A DNA stretch of 64,000 nucleotides, from NCBI GenBank assembly GCA_008477525.1, contig SPDT01000010.1, positions 868,001-932,000 of the forward strand, written 5' to 3'. Below are positions 1-11,230 of this stretch, in pieces. The notes below the pieces were generated by a model. It worked only from the letters and a program-made list of their open reading frames with translations. It was not told the origin of the DNA and searched no databases. This stretch comes from Hypomyces perniciosus. Taxonomy: Eukaryota; Ascomycota; Sordariomycetes; Hypocreales; Hypocreaceae. The translations under genes were made by a program, and so were the position numbers. How positions within the stretch are numbered: position 1 is the first letter of the stretch; every line of letters starts with the position of its first letter.

Positions 1-29
1 AGTCTCGACACCAACTGACTCTTTGGCAG

Positions 30-1194
30 GGCCAAGACATTTGATCATGTCGAGGATGCACAGGAATATTATGATTTCCTAGAACATAAGCGGACAGTCA
101 AGTTTCACGCTCATCCTACCCGATGCGATCCCAATCGGTATCCTAATTTCGAGCTCGTTCTCAACTCGAAAATCAATTACGACACGCTATCTGAGCGAGT
201 TGGTGCCCATCTCGAAGTTCCTCCGACACACATTCGCTTGTGGACGGTCAATGCCAACACAAACAATCCGAAGTCTCCCGTCCGGAGAGGAACCAACCCG
301 ACATTGCGGCAGATTCTGAACCCCATGGGCTCAAACACACTCAACTCAACGCAGAGAACCGACGCCTTTTACTTTGAGGTCCTTGAAATGAGCTTGGCTG
401 AATTGGATACCAAGAAGAGTATTAGGGTTACCTGGTTGAGCGAAGGCATTACCAAGGAGGCAAGTAGTCATTTTCTTCTTCTTTCATACCTAAGTTTCTT
501 CTCTCTTGCTGACATTGGAACTAGGATCAGTATGACTTGCTTGTACCAAAGACAGGAACTGTCGAGGACCTCATACAAGCCTTGATTAAAAAGGCCAAGC
601 TTCCAGACGAGACAGAAGGGGGCAAAATAAGGGTGTATGAAACGAATTCCAACAGGTTCTACCGCGAACCCTCGCGGGAGCATCCTGTCCTGAACCTCAA
701 CGAGTACACCCAGATTTTCGCCGAGCGTGTCCCAGAGGAGGAGAAGACAGCCGACGACAATAACTTCATTCACGTATTCCACTTCCAGAATGAAATCAGC
801 AGGGTTCACGGCGTCCCGTTCAAGTTCCTTCTGATCGAGGTTTGTCATATATGGGGTCTGGGAAAATGCTCTCAATGAGATGCTAACACGATCTTAGGGC
901 GAGAAATTTGCTGATACGAAAAAGCGACTTGAAAAGCGCACTGGTCTCAAGGGCAAGAGCTTCGAGAAGATCAAGTTTGCCGTTGCTCGACGAGCGAATT
1001 ACTCAAAACCACAGTATCTCAATGACGGTTCGTGTTTGTTCAATGGCAAAGTGCGACTCACGGCTAACTTTGGACGTGATGCAGATGACGAATTATGGAA
1101 TATGGCTTCATCCGAAGATGACTATCTTGGACTGGACCATGTGGATAGAACAAGGACCTTGAGAAACGGCGTTGGGGATCTTTTCCTTCGTTAG
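30..1194 (+). CDS. ubp15: Ubiquitin carboxyl-terminal hydrolase, Ubp15/USP7 type (3' part only)
   Basis: Exons 30-459, 525-839, 898-1027 and 1085-1194; bases 1-29 are the tail of an intron (branch-like AACTGAC, then CAG). The part seen is the C-terminal ubiquitin-like region (ICP0-binding/USP7 C2 type) of a USP7-family deubiquitinase. Recognisable stretches are VTWLSEGITKE, then YDLLVPKTGTVEDLI, then VPFKFLLIEGEKFADTKKRL, with an acidic end and VGDLFLR as the last residues. The catalytic Cys and His boxes lie upstream of the window. In the family this region folds back to stimulate catalysis and binds partners; Ubp15 of yeast acts at peroxisomes and in cell-cycle protein turnover. The first intron in view starts with GC (GCAAGT) and keeps phase 0. 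Family assignment is firm; the exact orthologue name is inferred from the C-terminal region only. Confidence 0.85.
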
Positions 1195-1844
1195 GTGACC
1201 CGATACAGCGGAGTCTGCTCTTTCAGAGACGTCTGTTGCATGTTGCTGTTGTAAAGGACCCGAAGACATGACCTGAGAAGTCTTTGGTATATCTCGTTTC
1301 ATACCCTGTGGGCCACAGAAAGGTGTGGCTGTGTCTTGTCATTGGGACGAGGGCGTTTGTTCTCCGCGTGCATGTGGACACGCATCATGCCACAGGGGGC
1401 GGTTTAGGTTTACTTGACTATACAACTTGATGGCAATGAAAAGCATAGGTTGGATGGAGTAAACCCAGGGGCTTGTCACGGGTGCTAGTGTACTCTACTC
1501 TCACTACGTACGAATCGTTTTAATCATGACATCAACGGTAATTTATGAGACTGGGAGGTTTATGCTTAAATCAGGTATGGGCCGATACAAGTGCCGTACG
1601 GAAACTATTCTTAGTATAAGCCCAGTCTGGGCGACGCCACAGCTGTGGCTGCTATAATAGTACCACTAGCCACATCTTGACATCAGATCCCATCTCCCAT
1701 CTCTTCTCCATGTGATGTTCTCTCTCGCCGGCATCGCGCAGCAATGGCTGCCACTTGAACTGCCCATCTCGCATCAGCGATCATAAAGGGGATCCAACAG
1801 GGTGAAAACAACAACCTGGAAATAACAACCTGAAAATAAGAACC
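1195..1844. other. Intergenic spacer between ubp15 and the small membrane-protein gene
   Basis: Holds the presumed 3' UTR of the ubiquitin protease and the leader of the next gene. No open frame with coding character is seen. A purine-rich leader with AACAACCTG repeated twice immediately precedes the next start codon. Confidence 0.5.
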
Positions 1845-2505
1845 ATGACAGACCGCAGCGGCGCGTCCATCGCCATCGACATCCTCAGCCATATCGTCCT
1901 CACCATCTGGAGCATCGAATGGTCGCGATACATATCCTTTCTCGGCCGTGTCGTCGTCTTCCCCGTCAGGCTCGCATGGATTCCGCTATCGTACATTGCG
2001 GGTGTTTTGGCCGTCTTGTTTGCGCCGGCGCTGTATATGGTTTCGTATCTCGTGGCGTTGTGTAATGCGATGATTGCTTTCTTTGTGGGTTTGCAGGTGA
2101 GTGAGCGTGCTCTTCATGTTAGTCAAGGGAGTGTAGCTGACAGTTGCTCGTAGCCATTATACATCTTTGTATGAAAGCAATTACACTGGGATAGGTGGAG
2201 AAAAGAGTGCTAACGTCTATTATTAGTTCGGAACCGCCGCGGCAGTTGGCATCATTGCCGGCATGACATTGGCCACGTCCTCCTCCATCATCACCTTTCA
2301 TCTAGGCATGCAAGACGACTCTTACGAAGAGCCTTCTCGCAGACTAGGCAAGGCACCGCTCACTTACTCAGCTCTCACCAAAGACGAGTCATCATCCAAC
2401 GAGGCGGATTGGTACTGGGCTGATCCGTCCCCTTCACGGCGTCGTCCGGCAACAGGGCTCCTGTCACAGACTATTCTTGAGGAAGAGGATGACTCTGATA
2501 TGTGA
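1845..2505 (+). CDS. Small integral membrane protein of unknown function
   Basis: Exons 1845-2096 and 2227-2505 (phase 0, GTGAGT donor, TATTAG acceptor), 176 residues. Not recognised as a named family. Residues about 28-78 form two closely spaced hydrophobic segments, and a third spans the splice point at about 84-105 (FGTAAAVGIIAGMTLA). The C-terminal 70 residues are hydrophilic, rich in Ser, Glu and Asp, end in an acidic EEEDDSDM, and probably face the cytosol. The overall layout (short N-tail, three spans, acidic tail) suggests a small endomembrane adaptor, but this is only inference. It lies tail-to-tail with the Bur1 kinase gene, 261 bp away. The spliced frame is clean and the intron signals are good, so the gene itself is likely real. 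Confidence 0.65.
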
Positions 2506-2766
2506 ATTATGATGACTGCCTAGCAACTTTGATTCCTTCCTTATGCAAGGCCTACCTCCCGATGAGATACCGGCCAAATACTTAATGTTCATTGGTTTTG
2601 TTCGTGTGATACCGTTCTTTTGGTCCCCACCAACGCCTATTCGAGTCTCTGCGTGAAAACCTTCATTCTGTGGGATATAACTCTGTGTGAAACAGTCCAG
2701 CGACAAACCAAGCTCTCTAAATCCATCCCCGCCTTGTCCCCTCATACTATTGTTGTGCGTACTCTT

Positions 2767-4655
2767 TCACCGTCGGTACACGTCCCGGTCCGTCCGGTCT
2801 CGATCCCGAGGCCTATCGTGTACCGGAGACCTGCTCCGGCTTCTCGTTCGCCGATCCCGATCGTACCGGCGCCCGCCGTCCTTGCTAGTGGGACGTCGCC
2901 GTTCATCTCGGGGTCGATCATCGTCTCTACGCCTTCCTCCAGCGTCATCCTGTCTGTAGCTCGGGATGTAGGTGTCAATATCTGGTCCTCGGCCAGGACC
3001 CCTATTCCTAGGTGGTCGGTCTCGGTCCCGGTGATCTGCATCGTCCCAATTCGGTGGCCGGTCCTGAGGGGGCCTCGGAACGGGTCCCCTCTCCCTTTGC
3101 CAGGCCGGCCTTCGTTCCTCGGGTGCGCCCCTGAACCGTCCACCGTTGACGCCATTTCGACCTCCATATCCATCGCTGCTGTTAAAGCCAGCAGTAGCCC
3201 CGTTCGCATCAGGCCCCAACCCCACAGTTCCTCCCTTAGGTGCAGGGGGGAGGGCAGCCTTGCGATCGTGGAACTTTCTTCGGTCGAGCTCATGACTCTC
3301 TTCATAGGTAGGAAGCTGGTGCGGTTCCATGGGCAACGGCTCCTTCTTGAAATAAGGGTGTTGTAAAGCATCCACGGCATTTATCCGAGTTTTCCAATCC
3401 AACTTGAGCAAATCTTTCAAGAGAGAAATGGCCCCTGAACCATATCTAAAGGGTTTCTTGTCAGTCTTGAGGCCACACTAGATAACATATGATATAACTT
3501 ACTCTCGGAAGCGGCTCTGCAAGTTCCCTGGCCGGGATCTTGGCGACAAATGGTCTCCTCCTGGTAGAGTCTTCCACCCCGGCATGTTTTCATCGGTTGG
3601 TGAGCCCATCAAGTCCCAGATAAGCTCGAGCTGATGTGCGTCACTCTCGCCAGCAAGAATGGGCTTGCCGAACAACATCTCACCGAAGACGCAGCTGCGA
3701 CACTGTTAGGATAGATGCCCAGGTAAAGGAAATGGTATGCTTGTCTTACCCAACACCCCACACGTCAATAGCGGTGGTGTACTGTCTCAACTGCAATAGG
3801 AGCTCGGGAGGACGGTACCAGCGAGTTACAACAAGGCCAGTATAATCTCGCCGGCCATCTCCCATAGGACGACCTGCCTGTGGCGTCGGCCCATCATAGT
3901 GTCGAGCCAGACCGAAATCGGCAATTTGCAAGATGCCCTTGTTATTGATAAGAAGGTTGGCAGCCTTCATATCACGGTGAAGGATATGGTTATCGTGGAG
4001 ATAGCGCAAGCCCTGGAGCAGCTGGAGCATGTAACACTTGATTTGGGCCTCCTTGAAGTGGACTGAAGGGTTGTCGAGGAGTCCCGATAGATCGTGATCC
4101 ATGTATGGTGTCACCATGTACATGATGGGCTTTTTGCGCTTATCGGCTGTGCGCGATCGGTCATGTTAGCTGAGGAAGACCAGGCAGAGGCATCGAATCT
4201 GGTATAGAAACTTACTTGGTCTTGTTGGGTGCTCCACAGCCATATCCTCAAGCTTCAAGATGTTGTGGTGGGAGAGTAGCTTCAGGAGCTTGATCTCTCG
4301 AAGGGCGGTGATTGGAAACTAAGGCAAGTTAGAGGGCAAGCGGAACCCTCGCGGATATTCTGGTCACATACTCCATCCTTTTCATGATGCATTATAATCT
4401 TCTTCAGGGCGACAAGTGCGCCAGTCTTTCGTGATCGGGCGCGGTGGACCTCACTGGGTTTGTTTGTATTAGCCGCGTTCGCCAGAAACCATCGCGAGAA
4501 TGGCCATACCCAAACGTTCCTTCTCCAAGCTTCCCCTGTAGCTCATAGTCGGCGATGCGCGAACAGCCCAGAAAGCTCGACTTGGGTCGGAGGTGGTTCA
4601 GGGCAAAGGTACGTGGCGAAGTGCCACCGGGTGTCGTCTCAGCGGGTCGATCCAT
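2767..4655 (-). CDS. bur1: Cyclin-dependent kinase Bur1 (CDK9-like), serine/threonine kinase
   Basis: Six exons on the minus strand: 4655-4510, 4453-4372, 4318-4216, 4146-3750, 3694-3503, 3445-2767; 532 residues, near the usual fungal length. Bur1 pairs with cyclin Bur2 and phosphorylates the RNA polymerase II CTD linker and Spt5, promoting elongation. Visible kinase parts: GEGTFG glycine loop, VALKKI lysine, PITALRE helix (the PSTAIRE counterpart), [10 protein letters not shown] catalytic loop, IADFGLAR, and [10 protein letters not shown] with the activating threonine. The tail after about residue 330 is low complexity, very rich in Arg, Asp, Gly and Pro (RSRSRSP, RDRDR), typical of Bur1 orthologues. 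All five introns have canonical borders. Upstream Spt4 (44.97 kb in this window) belongs to the same elongation pathway, though the two are far apart. Confidence 0.93.
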
Positions 4656-6113
4656 GGTGTGCTAGCCTGCTACGCCGATGGCGACTACGATGACGAGGAC
4701 AAGAATGGTAGTAAGAGGGTGACGAGTCGGCGATCCTCAAGAAACGCGTGTTGCGAAAGAGTTCGTTGTGGCTTGTCAGGCGCGCATCGCCTCCTCTGGT
4801 CGTTGTCCCTTGGGCTTGTGGGGAGGAAATTCGAAGGATGAATAGAATGGATTGATTGTCGCTTTATTGAATAGGGTCGTTAAAATATTGCGGAATGGGA
4901 GGGATCGAAGTTGGTGGAAAGCGAGTCAGAGGTGAAGCGAAGCTGAATTGTATCCATGTCATAATACGAAGTACTTCGCAGTAGCACGAAGAATCAAGAT
5001 GGCGGCCAGTTTGCGCCTGCTCCACGGAGTATTGGCCGAAAAAAAGATGATGGGGCTATACCGGGTGGGTACTTCTTCCACTGGATTGAAGTGCAGAGGC
5101 TCCAGGTATTGGATTAGTATCTCGCTGACAGACAGGTCACTGATTAGATTCGCACCAATACCAAGCGTCGGCCAGATATCTTATCTCGACATGCCGCAGA
5201 TCTAGCAATCTTGATTCTTGAAACCACAAAGTCATGGACTGACCCCTGGAACAAAGTGACGTAGGCGCAGGGGCAGGTTGTCTCTTACTCGTAGTAGTAC
5301 TACGAAGCAGTAGTATGGAGTAGCAGCAACGAGTGCAATGATAATACTTTATAATTGTCGATAAGGGCCTGCATCTCTGCCCCTGCCTGAATGGCGAATG
5401 AATGGAAATATATGTATGATAGATAGACAGCATCTTTATCAGTGACTGACTAGCCGTGTCTAGTCCAAGACATGAGGTCATGGGATAGCAAGTAGGTGTA
5501 CGAGAATGTCATGTTCATCATCATAATACTATGTATGATGCGATGGAACCCTGTGCATCCTTACCAGTACAGTCCGGGCGTCCAACAGAAAAAAAGGACC
5601 TCCCAAAACCATAACCCTCCGATTTTGAGATTCTATTACCCCTTTGTATCCACTTGATTGCCTCTATCTCGTAAGTCACGAACACGTACTCCGTACTAAA
5701 CTTCTAATGGCTTTTGGTTGTGACGCCGCCGTTTATTATTATGACTAAAAAGTTACGGAATTTCTGACCACCCTTTGCCCACCTGATGCCTTATTTTTTT
5801 CTTCTTTGTTTGGGGTATGATCCCTGGATCCCGGATCCCGCCTCTTCTCTTATCGGCTTCCAGGGTATACATATTTGGTCGGTTCGAGATAAAAAATCGG
5901 GAAAAGAGCCAATTTGTACCCAGGATATTGTAGCCTACTGGGAATTTTACGAATTCTAATAAATATTAAATATTCAGGTTATTGTCGGCCCATTTTTGGC
6001 AAATTACGCAAACTCAAGTCTCTTATCATTCCAGGCGGTGGGCGAGACTGTTTCTCACATTCACATCACACCTCTTATTTAATCCGTTTGCCACTCACGA
6101 AGAATCACCAGCC
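4656..6113. other. Divergent intergenic region between bur1 and the asparaginase gene
   Basis: Shared upstream region of two divergent genes. It contains GTAC-chain motifs (4965-4980, one base short of the perfect palindrome; 5691-5699) and runs of TACTACGA-like triplets near 5290-5320. A/T-rich blocks with TATAC lie around 5870 and 5960. No conserved coding frame is seen. Confidence 0.5.
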
Positions 6114-7952
6114 ATGTCGCCAGCCCAGATAACTCCAAATCGAGAGCTCGATGTCGATGCCGGACTTCCCGAGTCTCGCGTTCTGATTATCGGAACCGGA
6201 GGCACAATATGCATGCAAGAAGGGCCAGACGGTCTCCAGCCCAGCGAGGGCTTCTTGGATAGTGCCATGGCCCCGAGACCAACATTTAACGATATGTCAA
6301 GTCCACAAGGCAAGTATAATATTTCATTTGAACAAGATGATACGACGCAAGACTACTGAAGGTTGGGGGAGAGAGGCTTGTAGGGCCCTAGAATCTTGTC
6401 GAGATACCGTTCAGTGAAGCCCATGGCTTAAAAACTGTCGTCACTCATTAAAGCAAACAAATATCAACTCCAGAAGCAACGCTGTCAGCTACCGTTGGCT
6501 TCAAATCACAAAACAAGTCGCTTAGGAGACATTAAACGAACAAGGTCTATACTAACATCTTTCACAGTTAAACTACAGGCCTGTCGCAATGGCGAGACGG
6601 TATTCATCGACAGCCTCAGAACACCCCCCACAGCTTACCAACGGCACATCCGCTACGGCATCCTGGAGTTCGACCCTCTCCTCGACTCCAGTTCTATCTC
6701 TGCTAGCGACTGGGATGCCATGGCCAACGCTGTCAAAGAAAATTACCACCTCTTTGACGGCTTCGTCATCCTCCACGGCACCGACTCGCTGGCTTACACA
6801 GCATCCGCCCTCTCCTTCATGATGTCCAACCTCGGTAAGCCCGTCATCCTCACGGGATCTCAGGCCCCCATCTTTGCCCTTCAGTCCGATGCTGCCGGCA
6901 ACTTGCTCGGCTCACTCATCATCGCGGGTACTTTTGTGATTCCCGAAGTGTGCCTCTTCTTCCACCACAAGCTATACCGCGGCAACCGCACCACCAAGGT
7001 CTCTGCTGCCTCTTTCGAAGCTTTTGCCAGCCCCAACTGCGAGCCCCTTGCCAAGGTTAACGGCCTCGGCATCAACGTTAACTGGCCACTTGTCCTCCGT
7101 CCCACCACCATCGCCGAGTTCCAGATCAATAAGCACCTTGACACTACGCATGTTGCTTGTCTGCGCATCTTCCCCGGCATCAAACCCGAACTGGTCGACG
7201 CCGCGCTCCACCTCCCTGACCTGCGTGGCCTTATCCTTGAGACCTTTGGTATGGGCAACGTCCCCGGAGGTGTTGATGGCCGCCTCACCCAGGTGATTCG
7301 CTCTGCCGTGGAGCGAGGCATCGTCGTCGTCAATGTCAGTCAGTGTGTTAGCGGCTTCGTATCACCCGTCTACGCTCCTGGCACACAACTCGGCCGTATG
7401 GGGGTCATCTTTGGCCTAGACCTCACTGCTGAAGCTGCCCTTACCAAGTTATCTTATCTTCTGTCTCTCCCTGGCCTTACCCAGAAAGACATTGCTGAGC
7501 AATTCTCACGCTCTCTCCGGGGAGAAATGACTGAGATTGCCCATCCTAGCTTTTCTCACCCCACTAGCTCCCTCGACAACGCTGCCTATCGACTCACACC
7601 CAGCGAATCCGCGTTTGCAGCCTTGGGCTATGCCATCCAAAACGAGGAAGTTGAAGTCGTCAAGCAGATTCTCGAAGGCGAGGGCAATCAGCTTCTTAAG
7701 ACGGCGGATTATGCGGGCAACACAGCCGTGCACCTAGCCGCCGTCTCAGGTAACACGGAAATCATGCTTGAGCTGCTAAAGCGTGGCGCGAGTGTACACG
7801 AGAGGAATAGGGCAGACAATTCGTCACTCTTCCTAGCAACTCTGTCAGGAAAGGAGGATTGCGCGCAGCTGCTGAAGTCAGCGGGTGCGCATCTGTCGGT
7901 TGAGGAAATTGAACGCGGCCCTGTGGCTAAGTCCCACAGGGAGCTCGCTTGA
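6114..7952 (+). CDS. Cytosolic L-asparaginase with C-terminal ankyrin repeats (ASPG-like)
   Basis: Exons 6114-6309 and 6568-7952; 526 residues. Hydrolyses L-asparagine to aspartate and ammonia. The catalytic fold shows GTGGTI with the first nucleophilic threonine (near residue 28), HGTDS with the second Thr-Asp pair, ILTGSQAP, and RGNRTTK carrying the lysine of the second triad. Residues from about 395 onward are ankyrin-like (ADYAGNTAVHLAAVSGN, then ADNSSLFLATLSGKEDC), the architecture of mammalian ASPG rather than of secreted yeast Asp3. There is no signal peptide, so it is probably cytosolic. The intron starts with GC (AG/GCAAGT) and ends after CTAACATCTTTCACAG, keeping phase 1 and giving PQVKLQACRNGE across the join. 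The intron is long (258 nt). An alternative downstream ATG at 6495 would lack the first catalytic threonine and is unlikely to be functional. Confidence 0.9.
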
Positions 7953-8181
7953 ACGGATGGATGATTGTTGGGAGGAATAATTAATTTGCCCGTCTGCGTT
8001 CACCTAAAGTCGAAATCCGTCCTGCTATCAGTTCGGCTGCTCACGAGCTTGGCATGACTCGCGGACGTCATCTTATCGGGCCTGACGACAGGGATTATAA
8101 GGTTGATTGCCGCCCACCAATAAACTGTCAGTTGCGCATAATAATCTGTGGCAGCGATAGGGCAATCGTAGGCCGGCGAGA

Positions 8182-8268
<87 letters not shown>

Positions 8269-9191
8269 GGAGAGAGAGAGGGAAGGGAAGGGAAGGGAAC
8301 AATAATCTCGAGATATTTTAGAATGCTCATCATACCCTTGTCAATTGAAAAGAACCATGGCTTACAATGAACCGACCAATTGCGAAAGATGCAATGCCCA
8401 AGAGAAGCATTTGACTGATAAGGCCATCATCTAATTCTTATCAAGCGAGATGTTGTTTTGCGGGGTGAACAAAACTATTACCGGATTTGGCGAAGCACGC
8501 ACGATAAAGACACAGGTATCTGCCCCTCCCTGATGGGCAATTGCGCAGCGCTCAGTCCCCTGGATTCTGCCAATCCTAACTGGCCCAGACCTGCGAACCT
8601 CGCATTCATTCCCACGATCCAGATCTGTCCTGCACGACGGGGCGGCCACAGCGCAGCGCAGGCGACACGACAGCAAAGCCCACGATCTTATCAGTCGCAC
8701 ATTCGATTCGTACGAGCGACCCACGGAAACGCCAGCCAATGTCACCCGCAGACGCGGAATAGCGGGCTGCCATTGGACTGAACTGCCACTGGACTGCCAC
8801 TGGGCCGACTGCACTGCTGGATTGACATGATTACTGCATCGCACCGCTGCCACAGCTGCAGGCACCAAAACCAACACTCTATCTCGCTATCTCGACCGCC
8901 TGCGTCGTACTCGTGCCATCATTTATCAACGGGGCCTCCATAATAGAGAGCGGGAGTGAACGAAAGAAAGAAAGAAGAGGCATCGAGATTCACGACGGGC
9001 AGAGAGACATCCCCAACCCCACAGCTGGGTTCCTCCCAACCAGCCGGAATCAACCACGTTCCTCACCCGCAGGCGTGTGCTTTGTGCGACGAACGAACAG
9101 CCACCGAACCGACGCAGCCCGCTCCCCCTCTCACTATTTTTTCGCCCTACTAGTATTACTTCTTTTCCTGCTGGCCCCCCTGGTCAGAATC
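7953..9191. other. Intergenic region and long leader of the SNF1 beta gene
   Basis: Contains the GA microsatellite (8185-8299) and a long open stretch upstream of the SNF1 beta ATG. That stretch (8913-9191) is in frame but has leader-like composition and would bury the myristoylation signal, so it is treated as 5' UTR. Confidence 0.5.
8185..8299. repeat. (AG)n microsatellite followed by GGGAA repeats
   Basis: About 40 uninterrupted AG units (8185-8265), a TGGGG break, five more AG units, then GGAAG/GGGAA repeats. A purine tract of this length can form triplex DNA and is expected to vary in length between strains. Confidence 0.95.
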
Positions 9192-10897
9192 ATGGGTAAC
9201 AACCATTCGGCGACCAACAAGTCGGGCGGGCCTGGTTCGCCGCCGCAACAGCAACAGCAACAGCAGCAGCAGCCGGCGTCAGCATCGGCGTCTGGCCGTG
9301 ACTCGCCTCGCCATCACCGCAAAGACGGTTCTCGCAACATAATCCCCGTCCACACTATCCAGCGTACCGTCGTGCCTCCGGAACCTTCACTGACCCCGGC
9401 CCAAGGCTCGACTGCCGCCTCTGTTGGCAAGCCCAAGAGCCTGCCCACCACGGCGGTCTCGTCTCTCAGCGGCTCGCCGCATAGCAGCAACGTTTCCACC
9501 GCTGCTGCGGCGGCCGCCTCAGCTAGCAATAGCAACAAGCCGCCCCCCGACGCCCGGCCTGTCTCCAGCATCCGTGACGAACCCTCAAAGCCGGTTGACG
9601 TGCCAATCGAGGCCTCATCGCTGCGCACGCATCACCACGCTCAATTACCGCCGCATTTGGAGGCCCAACTCATCTCCAACAACAGCCTCACAGATATATA
9701 CATGTCGCGGCCGCCTCGTCTGCCGCTTCCCATTGAGGAGGAAGTCCATACTCCCGGTTCACCTATCCTTGGTCCCGATGAGAACCTGGACGATATCGAG
9801 CTGGGCGAGTCGTCCGATGGCTTGACGCGGAAGAGCTCGGCCCTCAGTACCAATACACTGGAAGAGGACGAGGGTGAGGAATTGCGTGTAGACAAGACCC
9901 GGCCAGTTGTCCCGACCCGAATTGAGTGGAGAGGTGGTGGTGAGAAGGTCTACGTGACGGGTACTATCTTCCAATGGAACCGAAAACATCGATTGCATCC
10001 TGTGTAAGTTTGACCCGTTACCATGGACCATAGAACCTTGTCATCTGCGACTGAGACTCGTCTCGGCTACCTGCGTCTGTCGTGACCCCATGGCTTCAGC
10101 AGTGTATCGCCACGTCTCAGAGTTGAAGAATTCTGCCGCTCCTCTTACCATGTATTGGATGCGGACAAGAAAAACTGTTTTGTTACTGACATGATATGTT
10201 TTGTAGTGAAGGCCAGCCTGGGGCTTTTGCGGCCACGATTTATATCCTTCCTGGCACCCATCACCTTCGCTTCCTGGTAGACGGTATTATGCAGACGTCG
10301 CCTGATCTGCCTACGACAGTCGATTTCGGAAACAACCTTGTCAACTATATCGAAATCAATCCCGACGACGTACCGGAGAAGAAACAGGCTGTTCTGGGGG
10401 CCAGCGATGGTTCTGGGAAAGAAGCCGAGGGCCAGGCCTCTCGTACACCTTCTCAATCAAAGGAGCAGCCAAAGGCGCCCAAGGGCAAGGCTGTCCTGCC
10501 ACCAGACGCCTACCACGGCCAGATTCCGCAGTACCTGCTCGATTTTGACCAAGCCGAAGACTCCCCAGCCTATCGGAATGCTGTTGCCGCTATTGAGAAG
10601 CTGCCAACGCCACCGACTCTGCCCGGCTTTCTGGGCAAGCCTATTCTCAACGCCTCCACACTCCTGAAGGATGACAACAGTGTCTTGAACATGCCCAATC
10701 ACACTGTCTTGAATCATCTTGCTACGAGTAGCATCAAGAATAACGTCTTGGCTGTTTCGGCGACCACGAGATATCACAACAAGGTTCGTTAAATTCCAAA
10801 AAAATTGACAAAATATCGAATGTTGTCGACTAACCCCCCCCCTTTCTAGTACGTCACAACTATTATTTATAAGCCAACCTCATCAGATGAGGGGTGA
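9192..10897 (+). CDS. SNF1/AMPK kinase complex beta subunit (Gal83/Sip2 type)
   Basis: Exons 9192-10003, 10207-10783 and 10850-10897; 478 residues. The beta subunit scaffolds the SNF1 kinase heterotrimer and directs its location and glycogen binding. It begins MGNNHSAT, a good N-myristoylation signal, which fixes the start. A low-complexity N-terminal half follows, with a run of ten glutamines (about 9246-9275) and an alanine run. Next is a carbohydrate-binding CBM48 domain (RIEWRGGGEKVYVTGTIFQW ... PGTHHLRFLVDG). The ASC domain has QIPQYLLDFDQ and LPTPPTLPGFLGKP and ends in a 15-residue last exon, YVTTIIYKPTSSDEG. Introns of 203 and 66 nt have canonical borders and keep phase. The ASC-type C-terminus is what binds the alpha and gamma subunits. 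Confidence 0.93.
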
Positions 10898-11230
10898 GAA
10901 TTCTAGGGGGGTCTTTTTTGCCATGGTGATTTGCGTTTTCAGGGGTGAAATCAAATTAGACATGGGTCGAACATGTACAACTTCTTCAAACTGCCAAGGG
11001 CGATCTTACGCGTTGGGATGATGAATGGCAAATACTTGACATGGTGGCAAGGCTTGTTAGCGAACGAAGCCTGTCTCTCACTGGAGCCGTTGGATGATAT
11101 GAGTTTTGGGGGATGTGCGATGAATCAGACATAAACACAACACAAATGCAAATATGGAAAGACGTATGATGTCACTTTTTTCCGTGTCTCTCTTTTTACG
11201 ATGTTTATGCTTTTCTTCAGGTTTCATTTA
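10898..11230. other. Short convergent spacer between SNF1 beta and kae1
   Basis: Tail-to-tail spacer that must hold both 3' UTRs. T-rich stretches are present; no other feature is seen. Confidence 0.5.

Noticed and set aside
8913..9191. In-frame N-terminal extension of the SNF1 beta subunit
   Set aside because: It would bury the MGNNHS myristoylation start and has leader-like Arg/Ser/Pro and hydrophobic content; treated as 5' UTR.
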